From: Streptomyces coeruleorubidus
GTDB taxonomy: Bacteria > Actinomycetota > Actinomycetes > Streptomycetales > Streptomycetaceae
DNA: 64,000 nt
NCBI RefSeq assembly: GCF_008705135.1
Contig: NZ_CP023694.1
Span: forward strand, 3,224,001 to 3,288,000
Direction of reading: 5' to 3'
Shown here: positions 1 to 8,989 of the stretch, piece by piece
Position numbering within the stretch: position 1 is the first letter of the stretch
Layout of the letters: every line of letters starts with the position of its first letter
Notes under the pieces: model-generated
Told to the model about the DNA's origin: nothing
Seen by the model: the letters and a program-made list of their open reading frames with translations, nothing else
The model's database searches: none
Position numbers and translations under genes: made by a program

Positions 1-2031
1 GGCGGAGGCGACGGTGCAGCGGACGCCGCCGTCGAAGGGGACCAGCTCGCCGTACAGCAGGGACAGGAAGCGCGTCTGGGGGCCGTCGCCGGGCGGGGTC
101 GGGCGGGCGCCCGCGGCCACCAGCGCGCGGGCCGCCGCGTCCGCGGCCTCCGTGGCGTCGTCGAGCAGGAGCTGGTTGAGGCGGTCCAGGACGTCGGCGA
201 CCCGGTAGCCCTCCCGGGCCAGCAGCCGCAGCCAGGGCCGGGCCAGGCCGATCACGACGGCGGCCTCGGGGCCCTTGCCCTGGACGTCGCCGACGGCGAA
301 GCACCAGCGGCCGTCACCGGCCGGGAACAGATCGTAGAAGTCGCCGCTGGGCCCGCCCTTGTCGCACGGCTCGTAGACGAGGGCGCTGCGCACCCCGGGG
401 ATCTCGGCCACGGCGCCGGGCAGCAGTCCGCGCTGGAGTACGGCGCTGATGGTGGCCTGGCGGGCGTACTGGCGGGCGGCGCCGATGGCGAGCGCGACCC
501 GGCGGCTGAGGTCCTCGGCAAGGCCGGTGATCTCGTCGGGGAACCCGGCGGCACCGGACCGTCCGATGACGAGGGTGCCCAGCGGGCGTCCACCGGCGAC
601 GAGCCGGTACGCGAGGGCCGAGCCCGGCTCGCCGGGCTCGTCACCGAGCGCCTCGCCGGGCCAGGGGTAGTCGACCGGCCCGGACCCCATCGGGTCGGAC
701 GGGTGCGGCGCGTCCTTCTCCAGGGCCCGGCGCAGCTCCTCGATGCGGTTCTCGCTGCCGTGCCAGACCCGGGCCAGCCGGGCCCCGCCCGCTCCGGCCC
801 CGCCCCAGCCGCCTCCGGTGGCCTCGTCCTCCAGCCACACCGCGCACCAGTCGGCCAGCCGGGGCACGATCAACTGCCCGGCGAGGGCGGCGACCAGGTC
901 CTCGTCCAGTTGTCCGGCGAGGAGGTCGGAGGCCTCGGCGAGGAAGGAGAGTGCACCGCGGCCCAGCCAGGCGCCGTCGCGACCGTCACGGCCGTCACAG
1001 TCCTCGTACCGGTCCCGCCAGTCCCGCAGGTCGTGCCAGTCACGCAGGTCGTGGGAGCCGCCGGGGTCATCCGCGTCCCGTGCGTCGCGCGCCTCCCGCA
1101 AGGGCCCATCCGGTGGCTCGTTCGCGCCGCGTCCGGCACGCCGTCGGCCCCGGTAGTCCTCCCGGTCGTCCTCTCCGGGGGGCGGCTCCGGTGCCAGGAT
1201 CTCCGCCACCCGCAGCCCGCGCGCCAGCGCGTGCTCCCCGGCGTACGCCTCGATCTGCTCGGCCGCCGCGCAACCCCCGGCGGGCAGCCTCGCCCACACG
1301 GTCTTCCGGCCCGTGCGGTACGTGATGCCCCAGGCCTCGGAGAGCGCGCCGACGAGCCGCAGGCCGCGCCCGTACTCCGGGGTGTCGTGCGGCGTTTCCG
1401 GCTCGCCGCCGCGCGGGGCGCGTGAGGGGTGGTGGTCGGAGACCTCGACGACGAGCGCGGCCGTGTCCTTGTCGTCGGCTTCCAGCCGGCACTCCAGCTC
1501 GACGTCGGTGCCGGCGTGCACGACGGCGTTGGTGACGAGCTCGCTGACGACGAGCAGCGCGTCGTCGGCGAGACGGTCGGTGAGGTGCTCGGCGCCGGGC
1601 AGTCCGAGCCCGGTCCACTCGGCGAGCGCCGCGCGCACCAGGGCGCGGGCGGAGCCCGGCGCGAGGGAGCTGCCGGACAGGGTCGCGTACGCCCGCGCGC
1701 GCTCCTTCTCAGGCGCCTCTGAAGCAACCACGGACACCTCCGACCCGGCCACCGGCTCCTCGGACGCGAGCACGGACACCTCGGACCCGGCCACCGGCTC
1801 CTCGGACACGAGCACGGACACCTCGGACCCGGCCACCGGCTCCTCGGACACGAGCGCCGGCGCCTCAGCGGTCAGCAGGGGCGCCTCGGATGCGGGCCCC
1901 GGCGCCTCGGAAGACGGTGCGCACTCCTCGGAGACGGCCCCCTCGTGCACGGGCACCGGCATCTCCGAAGCGTGGGCAGGCGCCTCTGAGGCACGGGAAG
2001 CGGTCTCCCGTTGCGTCGGAATGGCCCCCAT
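1..2031 (-). CDS. RsbW-like kinase / GAF / SpoIIE-PP2C phosphatase regulator (3' part outside window)
   Basis: This gene is open for 677 codons and runs off the left edge without a stop. The start is ATG at 2031, preceded by GGGGAG. The N-terminus (about 1-105) is a low-complexity Ser/Glu/Pro/Val region with SEAP-type motifs and three exact-phase 14-residue repeats. A GHKL ATPase domain of RsbW type follows at about 110-235, with N-box ELVTNAVVHAG near 163 and the G2-like segment GRGLRLVGALS. A hydrophilic Asp/Arg-rich linker separates it from a GAF-like domain (about 345-480, WLGRGALSFLAEASDLL). The PP2C/SpoIIE domain then begins, with SGDFYDLFPAG near 553. The family antagonises, phosphorylates or dephosphorylates anti-sigma-factor antagonists. 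Lying divergent from a poly-HAMP hybrid kinase, it resembles S. coelicolor OsaC next to OsaAB, which is an inference from architecture. No transmembrane segment is seen, so it is probably cytoplasmic. Confidence 0.88.
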   Translation of the reverse strand, partial: MGAIPTQRETASRASEAPAHASEMPVPVHEGAVSEECAPSSEAPGPASEAPLLTAEAPALVSEEPVAGSEVSVLVSEEPVAGSEVSVLASEEPVAGSEVSVVASEAPEKERARAYATLSGSSLAPGSARALVRAALAEWTGLGLPGAEHLTDRLADDALLVVSELVTNAVVHAGTDVELECRLEADDKDTAALVVEVSDHHPSRAPRGGEPETPHDTPEYGRGLRLVGALSEAWGITYRTGRKTVWARLPAGGCAAAEQIEAYAGEHALARGLRVAEILAPEPPPGEDDREDYRGRRRAGRGANEPPDGPLREARDARDADDPGGSHDLRDWHDLRDWRDRYEDCDGRDGRDGAWLGRGALSFLAEASDLLAGQLDEDLVAALAGQLIVPRLADWCAVWLEDEATGGGWGGAGAGGARLARVWHGSENRIEELRRALEKDAPHPSDPMGSGPVDYPWPGEALGDEPGEPGSALAYRLVAGGRPLGTLVIGRSGAAGFPDEITGLAEDLSRRVALAIGAARQYARQATISAVLQRGLLPGAVAEIPGVRSALVYEPCDKGGPSGDFYDLFPAGDGRWCFAVGDVQGKGPEAAVVIGLARPWLRLLAREGYRVADVLDRLNQLLLDDATEAADAAARALVAAGARPTPPGDGPQTRFLSLLYGELVPFDGGVRCTVASA
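1732..1857. repeat. Three tandem 42-bp units inside the N-terminus of the RsbW/PP2C gene
   Basis: Three 42-bp units (1732-1773, 1774-1815, 1816-1857) are nearly identical in DNA. On the minus strand they encode SEEPVAGSEVSVLV-type 14-residue repeats. The unit is a multiple of three, so copy-number change would keep the frame. The peptide is acidic and disordered-looking. Confidence 0.85.
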
Positions 2032-2133
2032 GGACAGCTCCCCGGGCAGTTCGTACGAATACGCCACAGTCGATGCCGACAGGGTGACAGACTGGCCACG
2101 CCCATAAGCGCCGAGTTACCGAAGTGGGCCGCC
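2032..2133. promoter_or_regulatory. Divergent intergenic region of the signalling locus
   Basis: These 102 bp separate two divergent start codons and must hold the promoters of both transcripts unless the mRNAs start further inside. I did not recognise a convincing -35/-10 pair or a Streptomyces SigB-type promoter (GNNTN with GGGTA). Confidence 0.4.
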
Positions 2134-5100
2134 ATGAGTGAGAACAGTGCTACTCCTGTGGTCGAAGACGGGTACGAAGACGGTCAGATTCGTACATCCG
2201 ATCTCCGTCCCCTGCTCGCAGCCATGACAGCCGCACGCGACGGCGACTTCAGCAAGGTGCCGGAAACCGGCCACGGCATGGTGGCCGAACTCACCGCGGT
2301 CTTCAACCAGATCATGGACCGCAGTGTCCACTTCACCACCGAGGTGCGCCGGGTGAGACGGGAGCTGGTGCGGTACGGCCGGCTCGACGAGCGGCTCTCG
2401 GCCAGCCCGGGTCAGGGCCTGTGGACGTCGCGCGTCAACGACGTGAACCAGTTGCTCGACGCCCTGGTCGCCCCGGCGGCGAACGCCACACGCGTGCTGG
2501 ACGCGGTGGCCGGCGGCGATCTGACCCAGCGGGTCGATCTGCACGACGGCACCCGGGAGTTACGCGGCGACCTGCGGCGCCTCGGCCGGGCCGTGAACAA
2601 GATGGTGGACCAGCTCTCCCTGTTCACCGGCGAGGTGACACGGGTCGCGCGCGAGGTGGGCACCGAGGGGCGGCTCGGCGGCCGGGCCAAGGTGCAGGGG
2701 CTTTCGGGCAGTTGGCGGGACGTGACCGAGGCCGTCAACACGATGGCGGCCCGGCTGACGGCACAGGTGCGGGACATCGCGGCGGTGACGACGGCGGTGG
2801 CGCGCGGCGACCTGACCCGCACGGTCACGGTGGAGGCGACCGGCGAGTTGCTGGAGCTGAAGCTGACCGTGAACACGATGGTCGACCAGCTCTCCGCCTT
2901 CGCCGACGAGGTGACCCGCGTCGCCCGCGAGGTCGGCACCGAGGGCCAGCTCGGCGGCCGGGCCCAGGTGCGCGGCGTCTCCGGGGTCTGGAAGGACCTC
3001 ACCGACAACGTCAACTTCATGGCGTCGAACCTGACCTCGCAGGTCCGCAACATCGCCCAGGTGACGACGGCCGTGGCCAACGGCGACCTGTCCCAGAAGA
3101 TCACGGTCGACGCGCAGGGCGAGATCCTGGAGCTCAAGTCGACCATCAACACGATGGTCGACCAGCTCTCCGCCTTCGCCGACGAGGTCACCCGCGTCGC
3201 CCGCGAGGTCGGCACCGAGGGCAACCTCGGCGGCCGGGCCCAGGTCCGGGGCGTCTCCGGCGTCTGGAAGGACCTCACCGACAACGTCAACTTCATGGCC
3301 GACAACCTCACCTCCCAGGTGCGGAACATCGCGCTCGTGTCCACCGCCGTCGCCCAGGGCGACCTCGGCAAGAAGATCACGGTGGAGGCCAAGGGCGAGA
3401 TCCTGGAGCTCAAGTCCACGATCAACACGATGGTCGACCAGCTCTCCGCCTTCGCCGACGAGGTCACCCGCGTCGCCCGCGAGGTCGGCACCGAGGGCAA
3501 CCTCGGCGGTCAGGCCCAGGTCCGGGGCGTCTCCGGCGTCTGGAAGGAACTCACCGACAACGTCAACTTCATGGCGCTGAACCTGACCTCGCAGGTCCGC
3601 AACATCGCCCAGGTGACGACGGCCGTGGCCAACGGCGACCTGTCGAAGAAGATCACCGTCGACGCGCGCGGCGAGATCCTCGAACTGAAGGACACCGTCA
3701 ACACGATGGTGGAGCAGCTTCGCGCCTTCGCCGACGAGGTCACCCGCGTCGCCCGCGAGGTCGGCACCGACGGCCGGCTCGGCGGCCGGGCCCAGGTGCT
3801 GGGCGTCTCCGGCGTCTGGCGCGACCTGACGGACAACGTCAACTCCATGGCCGACAACCTCACCTCCCAGGTGCGCAACATCGCCCAGGTCGCGACGGCC
3901 GTGGCGCAGGGCGACCTGTCCCGGAAGATCGACGTGGACGCCCGGGGCGAGATCCTGGAGCTGAAGACCACGATCAACACGATGGTCGACACGCTGTCCT
4001 CCTTCTCCTCGGAGGTCACGCGCGTGGCCCGCGAGGTCGGCTCCGAGGGCCAGCTCGGCGGCCAGGCCCGGGTCGAGGGCGTCTACGGCACCTGGAAGCG
4101 CCTGACGACGAACGTCAACGAGCTGGCCTCGAACCTCACCACCCAGGTCCGCGCGATCGCCGAGGTCGCCTCCGCCGTGGCCCAGGGCGACATGTCCCGC
4201 TCGATCACGGTCGAGACCCGCGGCGAGGTCACCGAGCTGAAGGACAACATCAACCTGATGGTGGCCAACCTGCGCGAGACGACCCGCGCGAAGGACTGGC
4301 TGGAGTCCAACCTGGCCCGGCTCGCCGCCCTGATGCAGGGCCACCGCGACCTGATGGAGGTCGCCGACCTGATACTCCGCGAGCTGACCCCGCTGGTGAA
4401 CGCCCAGTACGGCGCGTTCTACCTGGCCGACCCGGAAGAGGCCGGAGCAACGGTTCCCACCAAGGGGCTCGCCTTCATCGCCGGCTACGGCGCCGCCCAG
4501 GACGCGACCGTCGAGACCGGCGCCCTCCCGGTGCACGGCCTGGTGGCGCAGGCGGCCCGGGAGAAGAAGCGGATCCTGGTCGAGGGCGCCCCGCCCGACT
4601 ACATCAAGATCAACAGCGGCCTCGGCGAGGCGGCCCCCACGACGATCGTCATCATCCCGATCCTCTTCGAGGACAAGCTCCTCGGCGTCATCGAACTCGC
4701 CTCCTTCTCCCGCTTCTCCGACGTGCACCTGGCCTTCTTCGACCAGTTCGTCAACACCATCGGCGTCGCCATCAACACGATCATCGCCAACTCCCGCACG
4801 GAGTCCCTGCTCGGCGAGTCCCAGCGCCTCGCCATGCAGCTCCAGGAGCGCTCGGACGAACTCCAGAAGCAGCAGGGCGAACTTCAGCGCTCCAACGCCG
4901 AGCTGGAGGAGAAGGCCGCCCTGCTGGCCACGTCCTCCCAGTACAAGTCGGAGTTCCTGGCGAACATGTCGCACGAGCTGCGCACACCGCTCAACTCCCT
5001 GCTGATCCTGGCCCGGCTGCTCTCCGACAACCCGGACGGCCATCTCTCGGACCAGGAGGTGCAGTTCGCGACGACGATCCACCGCTCGGGCTCGGACCTG

Positions 5101-6294
5101 CTCCAGCTGATCAACGACATCCTGGACCTGTCGAAGATCGAGGCCGGCCGGATGGACGTACGCCCCAAGCGGCTCCCCCTCATCAAGCTGCTCGACTACG
5201 TCCACGCCACGTTCCGCCCCCTCACCATCGACCGGGGGCTCGCCTTCGAACTGGCGGTCGGCGAGGACGTACCGCGCGAGATGTACTCGGACGAGCAGCG
5301 GCTCCAGCAGATCCTGCGCAACCTCCTCTCCAACGCGATCAAGTTCACCGCGTCGGGCAAGGTCGAGCTGCGGGTCGACCGGGTGAAGGACACCGAGCAG
5401 CGATGGGGTTCCCCCCGCTCATGGGGGTCCCCCCGCTCGAGCGAAGTCGAGAGTGGGGGAGACATCGAGAGTGGGGGAGTCAGGGACACCGACGACGTCA
5501 TCGCCTTCGCCGTGTCCGACACCGGCATCGGGATCGCGCCGGAGAAACTCCCCGTGATCTTCGAGGCGTTCCAGCAGGCCGACGGCACCACCAACCGCAA
5601 GTACGGCGGCACCGGGCTCGGCCTGTCCATCAGCCGGGAGATCGCGGGCCTGCTCGGCGGCCGGATCGTCGCCGAGAGCGAACCCGGCAAGGGCTCGACG
5701 TTCACCCTGTACGTGCCTGTCGTGAGCCCCGGTCACACGGCCCCGGGACCGGCCCTGGAGGACCGCCCCGAACTGCCGTTGCCCCTGGCCCTCCAGCCGG
5801 CCACCGACGGACCGTTCCCGGCCGCCAACGACACGGACGACGCCTGGCCCTTGCCGACCAGGCTGGAGGCGTGGACGTCCGGCAGGCCGGGCCGGATCCT
5901 GGCCGGGCGGCGCGTGCTGATCGTCGACGACGACATCCGCAACGTCTTCGCCCTCACCCACGTCCTGGGTCGCGTCGGCATGACCGTGCTGTACGCGGAG
6001 AACGGCCGCGAGGGCATCGAGACGCTGGAGCGCAGCCCGGACGTCGAACTGGTCCTGATGGACATCATGATGCCGGAGATGGACGGCTACGAGACCATCT
6101 CCGCCATCCGCCGCACGCCGCGCTGGGCGGGCCTGCCCATCGTCGCCCTGACCGCGAAGGCGATGCCCGGCGACCGCGAGAAGTCCATCGCCCGCGGCGC
6201 CCACGACTACGTGCCCAAGCCGGTGGACATCGACCGGCTGCTGACGGTCGTCTGCGAATTGCTGAACCCCGAGGACGGGGAAGAGGAAGCATGA
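2134..6294 (+). CDS. Poly-HAMP hybrid sensor histidine kinase with GAF and receiver domains
   Basis: The protein is 1386 aa from ATG 2134; upstream in-frame codons exist but read as non-coding. It has no signal peptide or membrane segment, so it is a cytoplasmic sensor. It begins with a diverged HAMP-like region. Six 92-residue HAMP repeats follow from about residue 170 to 720, each with [12 protein letters not shown] and [14 protein letters not shown]. Next come a GAF domain (about 740-885), a coiled coil, and HisKA with [12 protein letters not shown] (phospho-acceptor His947). The HATPase carries N-box [17 protein letters not shown] and GGTGLGL. A C-terminal receiver has VLIVDDD, phospho-acceptor Asp1310 in [11 protein letters not shown], and a KP motif. 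Between the N-box and DTGIGI sits a 32-residue low-complexity insert encoded by a palindromic repeat. The stop overlaps the start of the next gene by 4 nt (ATGA), implying coupled translation. Architecture matches OsaA-type osmoadaptation kinases; that role is inferred. Confidence 0.93.
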   Translation: MSENSATPVVEDGYEDGQIRTSDLRPLLAAMTAARDGDFSKVPETGHGMVAELTAVFNQIMDRSVHFTTEVRRVRRELVRYGRLDERLSASPGQGLWTSRVNDVNQLLDALVAPAANATRVLDAVAGGDLTQRVDLHDGTRELRGDLRRLGRAVNKMVDQLSLFTGEVTRVAREVGTEGRLGGRAKVQGLSGSWRDVTEAVNTMAARLTAQVRDIAAVTTAVARGDLTRTVTVEATGELLELKLTVNTMVDQLSAFADEVTRVAREVGTEGQLGGRAQVRGVSGVWKDLTDNVNFMASNLTSQVRNIAQVTTAVANGDLSQKITVDAQGEILELKSTINTMVDQLSAFADEVTRVAREVGTEGNLGGRAQVRGVSGVWKDLTDNVNFMADNLTSQVRNIALVSTAVAQGDLGKKITVEAKGEILELKSTINTMVDQLSAFADEVTRVAREVGTEGNLGGQAQVRGVSGVWKELTDNVNFMALNLTSQVRNIAQVTTAVANGDLSKKITVDARGEILELKDTVNTMVEQLRAFADEVTRVAREVGTDGRLGGRAQVLGVSGVWRDLTDNVNSMADNLTSQVRNIAQVATAVAQGDLSRKIDVDARGEILELKTTINTMVDTLSSFSSEVTRVAREVGSEGQLGGQARVEGVYGTWKRLTTNVNELASNLTTQVRAIAEVASAVAQGDMSRSITVETRGEVTELKDNINLMVANLRETTRAKDWLESNLARLAALMQGHRDLMEVADLILRELTPLVNAQYGAFYLADPEEAGATVPTKGLAFIAGYGAAQDATVETGALPVHGLVAQAAREKKRILVEGAPPDYIKINSGLGEAAPTTIVIIPILFEDKLLGVIELASFSRFSDVHLAFFDQFVNTIGVAINTIIANSRTESLLGESQRLAMQLQERSDELQKQQGELQRSNAELEEKAALLATSSQYKSEFLANMSHELRTPLNSLLILARLLSDNPDGHLSDQEVQFATTIHRSGSDLLQLINDILDLSKIEAGRMDVRPKRLPLIKLLDYVHATFRPLTIDRGLAFELAVGEDVPREMYSDEQRLQQILRNLLSNAIKFTASGKVELRVDRVKDTEQRWGSPRSWGSPRSSEVESGGDIESGGVRDTDDVIAFAVSDTGIGIAPEKLPVIFEAFQQADGTTNRKYGGTGLGLSISREIAGLLGGRIVAESEPGKGSTFTLYVPVVSPGHTAPGPALEDRPELPLPLALQPATDGPFPAANDTDDAWPLPTRLEAWTSGRPGRILAGRRVLIVDDDIRNVFALTHVLGRVGMTVLYAENGREGIETLERSPDVELVLMDIMMPEMDGYETISAIRRTPRWAGLPIVALTAKAMPGDREKSIARGAHDYVPKPVDIDRLLTVVCELLNPEDGEEEA
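2641..4296 (+). repeat. Six 276-bp tandem repeats encoding HAMP units
   Basis: Units begin near 2641, 2917, 3193, 3469, 3745 and 4021. The central ones are almost identical in DNA over long stretches, for example the segment encoding [19 protein letters not shown]. This is coding, in phase (92 codons), and a likely site for recombination that changes copy number. Confidence 0.9.
5404..5487. repeat. Palindromic GC-rich repeat inserted in frame in the kinase ATPase domain
   Basis: This stretch holds repeated GGGTTCCCCCCGCTC and GGGGGTCCCCCCGCTC units, then CTCGAGCGAAGTCGAGAG and two GAGAGTGGGGGAG units. The parts can fold into a hairpin (CCCCCGCTC... with ...GAGAGTGGGGG). From memory, very similar sequences recur between genes in Streptomyces genomes. 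Here it translates as a Gly/Ser/Pro/Arg-rich insert (residues about 1091-1118) without breaking the frame. It is bracketed by the 9-bp direct repeat GGACACCGA (5388-5396 and 5484-5492). Confidence 0.7.
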
Positions 6295-6761
6295 ACGGCA
6301 CGGCCGGCCACCCCGAACGCGCCGGAATCCTCCTGGTCGACGACATGGAGGACAACCTGACCGCCCTGGAGGCCGTCCTCGCCTCCCTCAACGAGCCGCT
6401 GGTGCGCGCCCGTTCCGGCGAGGAGGCGCTGAAGGCCCTGCTGCGGCAGCCCATCGCGCTGGTCCTGCTCGACATCCGCATGCCCGGCATGGACGGCTTC
6501 GAGACGGCCGCCCACATCAAGCGCCTGGACCAGACCCGCGACGTCCCGATCATCTTCCTGACGGGCGCGGACGACGACTCGGGCTACGCCTTCCGCGGCT
6601 ACGCGACAGGCGCCGCCGACTACGTGACCAAGCCCTTCGACCCCTGGGTGCTGAGGGCGAAGGTCAGCGTCTTCCTGGACCTCTACCGCAAAGGAAGAGA
6701 GGTGGAACGCCTGCGCGCAGAGATCCAGGACCTGAAACGCCGGGTGGAAAAGGGTACTTAG
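6291..6761 (+). CDS. Single-domain response regulator with C-terminal coiled coil
   Basis: The protein is 156 aa. ATG 6291 overlaps the stop of the hybrid kinase (ATGA), so the two are co-translated. It is a CheY-like receiver with the acid pair Asp17/Asp18 (LLVDDMED), phospho-acceptor Asp61 in VLLDIRMPGMDG, Thr91 and Lys114 in YVTKPF. The last 30 residues (EVERLRAEIQDLKRRVEKG) form a short charged coiled coil. There is no DNA-binding or enzymatic output domain. It probably acts by protein-protein contact, either as a phosphate sink or shuttle for the kinase or by binding another regulator. The pairing parallels osaA-osaB, where B is the separate regulator; the physiological role is inferred. 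Confidence 0.93.
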   Translation: MNGTAGHPERAGILLVDDMEDNLTALEAVLASLNEPLVRARSGEEALKALLRQPIALVLLDIRMPGMDGFETAAHIKRLDQTRDVPIIFLTGADDDSGYAFRGYATGAADYVTKPFDPWVLRAKVSVFLDLYRKGREVERLRAEIQDLKRRVEKGT

Positions 6762-6853
6762 GGGCGCGGGGCTGTGTCGATTTGCGGCTCCGCCGCGTGG
6801 GCGCGAGCAACCACGAACGACCCGCAGCCGCCGACGATCCGCGCGCCCCCCGG
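6762..6853. repeat. Intergenic structured repeat between convergent genes
   Basis: The gap between two convergent stops holds a terminal inverted repeat (GGGGCGC at 6761-6767 with GCGCCCC at 6843-6849). Inside is a small hairpin, GCGGC-TCC-GCCGC (6784-6796), and the string CCGCAGCCGCCGACGA. Sequences of this style are, from memory, common intergenic repeats in Streptomyces. It may act as a two-way terminator, although there is no T-run. Confidence 0.55.
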
Positions 6854-8728
6854 TTACGCCTCGCGAGACCCCTCGTACATCTCCTCGATCAGATGCTTGT
6901 ACTCCCGCTCCACAACCGGCCGCTTCAGCTTCAGACTCGGCGTGATCTCACCGTGCTCCACATCGAGATCCCGCGGCAGCAACCGGAACTTCTTGATCGT
7001 CTGCCACCGCTGAAGCCCCTCGTTGAGCTGCTTCACATACCCGTCGACCATCTCCACCGTGACCGGCGAGGAAACGATCTCCGCGTACGGCTTCCCCCCC
7101 AGCCCGTTCTCCTTCGCCCACTCCGTGATCGCGGCCTCGTCGAGCGCGATGAGCGCCGTGCAGAAGTTCCGGTCGGCTCCGTGCACGAGGATGTTGGACA
7201 CGTACGGGCACACCGCCTTGAACTGCCCCTCGACCTCCGCCGGCGCGATGTACTTGCCGCCCGACGTCTTGATGAGGTCCTTCTTGCGGTCGGTGATCCG
7301 CAGGTACCCGTCGGGCGACAGCTCCCCGATGTCCCCGGTGTGGAACCAGCCGTCCGCCTCCAGCACCTCGGCGGTCTTCTCGGGCAGCTTGTGGTAGCCC
7401 TCCATGATGCCCGGGCCGCGCAGCAGGATCTCCCCGTCGTCGGCGATCCGCACCTCCGTGCCAGGCAGCGGCTTGCCGACCGTACCGGTGCGGTAGGCCT
7501 CGCCGGGGTTCACGAACGACGCGGCCGAGGACTCGGTCAGGCCGTAGCCCTCCAGGATGTGGATGCCGGCGCCGGAGAAGAAGTACCCGATCTCGGGGGC
7601 CAGTGCCGCCGAACCCGAGACGCAGGCCCGCAGGTTCCCGCCGAAGGCCTCCCGGATCTTGGCGAACACCAGCGCGTCGGCGACCTTGTGCTTCGCGCCC
7701 AGCCCGAACGGCACGGACGCGGTCCCGGTGCGCCGGAAGTTGTCCTGGGAGACCTTGGCGTACTCGCGGGCGACCTCGGCGGCCCACTGGAAGATCTTGT
7801 ACTTGGCACCACCGCCCGCGCGGGCCTTCGCGGCGACGCCGTTGTAGACCTTCTCGAAGATGCGCGGCACGGCCGCCATGTACGTCGGCTGCACCACCGG
7901 CAGGTTCTCGATGATCTTGTCGACGCGGCCGTCCACGGCGGTGACGTGCCCGACATCGATCTGGCCGGAGGTGAGCACCTTGCCGAAGACATGCGCGAGG
8001 GGCAGCCACAGGTACTGCACGTCCTCGCTGCTGATCAGCCCGGTCGCGGCGGTCGCCTTGGCCATGTACGACCAGTTGTCGTGCGGCAGGCGCACGCCCT
8101 TGGGGCGGCCGGTGGTGCCGGAGGTGTAGATGAGGGTGGCCAGCTGGTCCCTGGTGATGGCGCCGACCCGTTCCTTGATCAGGTCGGGGTCCTTCTCCAG
8201 CCGGGCCGCACCGCGCTTCTCCAGCTCGTCGAGGGTGAGGATCCAGTCGGCGGTCTCGACCCCGGCCGGGTCGATGACCACGACGTGTGTGAGATCGGTC
8301 AGCTCGGCGCGCTTCTCCTGCGCCTTGGCGAGCTGATCCACGTTCTCCGCGATGAGCACCCGGCTCTCGGAGTCCGACAGGATGTACGCCGACTCCTCGG
8401 CGTTGGTCTGCGGATAGACCGTGGTCGTCGCCGCGCCGGCGCACATGATGCCCAGGTCGGCGAGGATCCACTCGATACGGGTGCTGGAAGCGAGGGCGAC
8501 GCGCTGCTCGGACTGCACGCCCAGCTCGATGAGCCCGGCCGCGATGGCGTAGACCCGCTCGGCGGACTGCGCCCAGCTCAGCGACTTCCATTCGTCCGGC
8601 CCCTGTCCGGAGGACGCGGGCACCGGATAGCGGTAGGCCTCGGCGTCCGGCGTGGCCGCCACGCGCTCCAGGAAGAGGCCCGCCACGGACGGCGGACGGT
8701 TCTCGATCAGTGTCTGTGTGTCGCTCAC
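6854..8728 (-). CDS. Long-chain fatty acid-CoA ligase (AMP-dependent synthetase)
   Basis: The protein is 624 aa. The start is GTG 8728, with GGAGG placed 5 nt upstream. It activates fatty acids to acyl-AMP and then acyl-CoA. The P-loop LIYTSGTTGRPKG (about 199-211), the adenylate motif GYGLTESSA (about 395), GWFHTGDIG and the hinge DRKKDLIKTSGGK are all present in order. The length fits FadD15-type actinobacterial enzymes. It is transcribed alone, convergent with the two-component genes. A 15-bp palindrome lies about 80 bp upstream and is a candidate operator for a lipid-responsive repressor. The exact chain-length preference cannot be read from sequence. Confidence 0.92.
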   Translation of the reverse strand: MSDTQTLIENRPPSVAGLFLERVAATPDAEAYRYPVPASSGQGPDEWKSLSWAQSAERVYAIAAGLIELGVQSEQRVALASSTRIEWILADLGIMCAGAATTTVYPQTNAEESAYILSDSESRVLIAENVDQLAKAQEKRAELTDLTHVVVIDPAGVETADWILTLDELEKRGAARLEKDPDLIKERVGAITRDQLATLIYTSGTTGRPKGVRLPHDNWSYMAKATAATGLISSEDVQYLWLPLAHVFGKVLTSGQIDVGHVTAVDGRVDKIIENLPVVQPTYMAAVPRIFEKVYNGVAAKARAGGGAKYKIFQWAAEVAREYAKVSQDNFRRTGTASVPFGLGAKHKVADALVFAKIREAFGGNLRACVSGSAALAPEIGYFFSGAGIHILEGYGLTESSAASFVNPGEAYRTGTVGKPLPGTEVRIADDGEILLRGPGIMEGYHKLPEKTAEVLEADGWFHTGDIGELSPDGYLRITDRKKDLIKTSGGKYIAPAEVEGQFKAVCPYVSNILVHGADRNFCTALIALDEAAITEWAKENGLGGKPYAEIVSSPVTVEMVDGYVKQLNEGLQRWQTIKKFRLLPRDLDVEHGEITPSLKLKRPVVEREYKHLIEEMYEGSREA

Positions 8729-8809
8729 GACATCCTCCGGGCCCGCGACAGTGCGGCTGGCTCAGGTGCGGCTGGTTTTCACTCACGAGCTGCTGTTCGC
8801 GAGCGTTGT

Positions 8810-8824
8810 TTAACTCGCGAGTAA
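8810..8824. promoter_or_regulatory. Palindromic candidate operator upstream of the acyl-CoA ligase
   Basis: TTAACTCGCGAGTAA contains a perfect 10-bp palindrome (ACTCGCGAGT) flanked by TTA and AA. It lies 82 bp upstream of the GTG start, and on the minus strand a GATAGT hexamer that could be a -10 sits just upstream. The form suits a TetR-family dimer. A link to fatty-acid control is inference from the adjacent gene. Confidence 0.45.
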
Positions 8825-8918
8825 CTATCGAGCAGGGATCAGAGTAAAGGGCGACCGGCCGCTTCGTAAGGGTCCGCGGCCTGTCACTTCATACAGAGAG
8901 CTACCCCGCGTACGCACA

Positions 8919-8948
8919 GGGCCCGCCGCACTTCCGCACGACGGGCCC
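8919..8948 (-). terminator. Hairpin downstream of lepA
   Basis: Arms GGGCCCGCCG and CGACGGGCCC enclose a 10-nt loop, with one non-Watson-Crick position, 40 nt past the lepA stop. There is no T-run, as is usual for Streptomyces. Confidence 0.6.
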
Positions 8949-8989
8949 CGGTTCCACCCGGTTCGGGGTGTAACCCACGGTAACTGTGA

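Noticed and set aside
2641..4296. CRISPR-like array
   Set aside because: Units are contiguous, coding and 276 bp long; no spacers.
2412..5205. Long antisense open frames under the kinase
   Set aside because: They mirror the 276-bp HAMP repeats and have no recognisable fold or ribosome binding site.
2421..6290. Long open frame on the plus strand in another phase within the kinase gene
   Set aside because: Arg/Pro/Gly/His-rich without domains. It is a G+C-driven shadow; only its last part (from 6291) is the real receiver protein.
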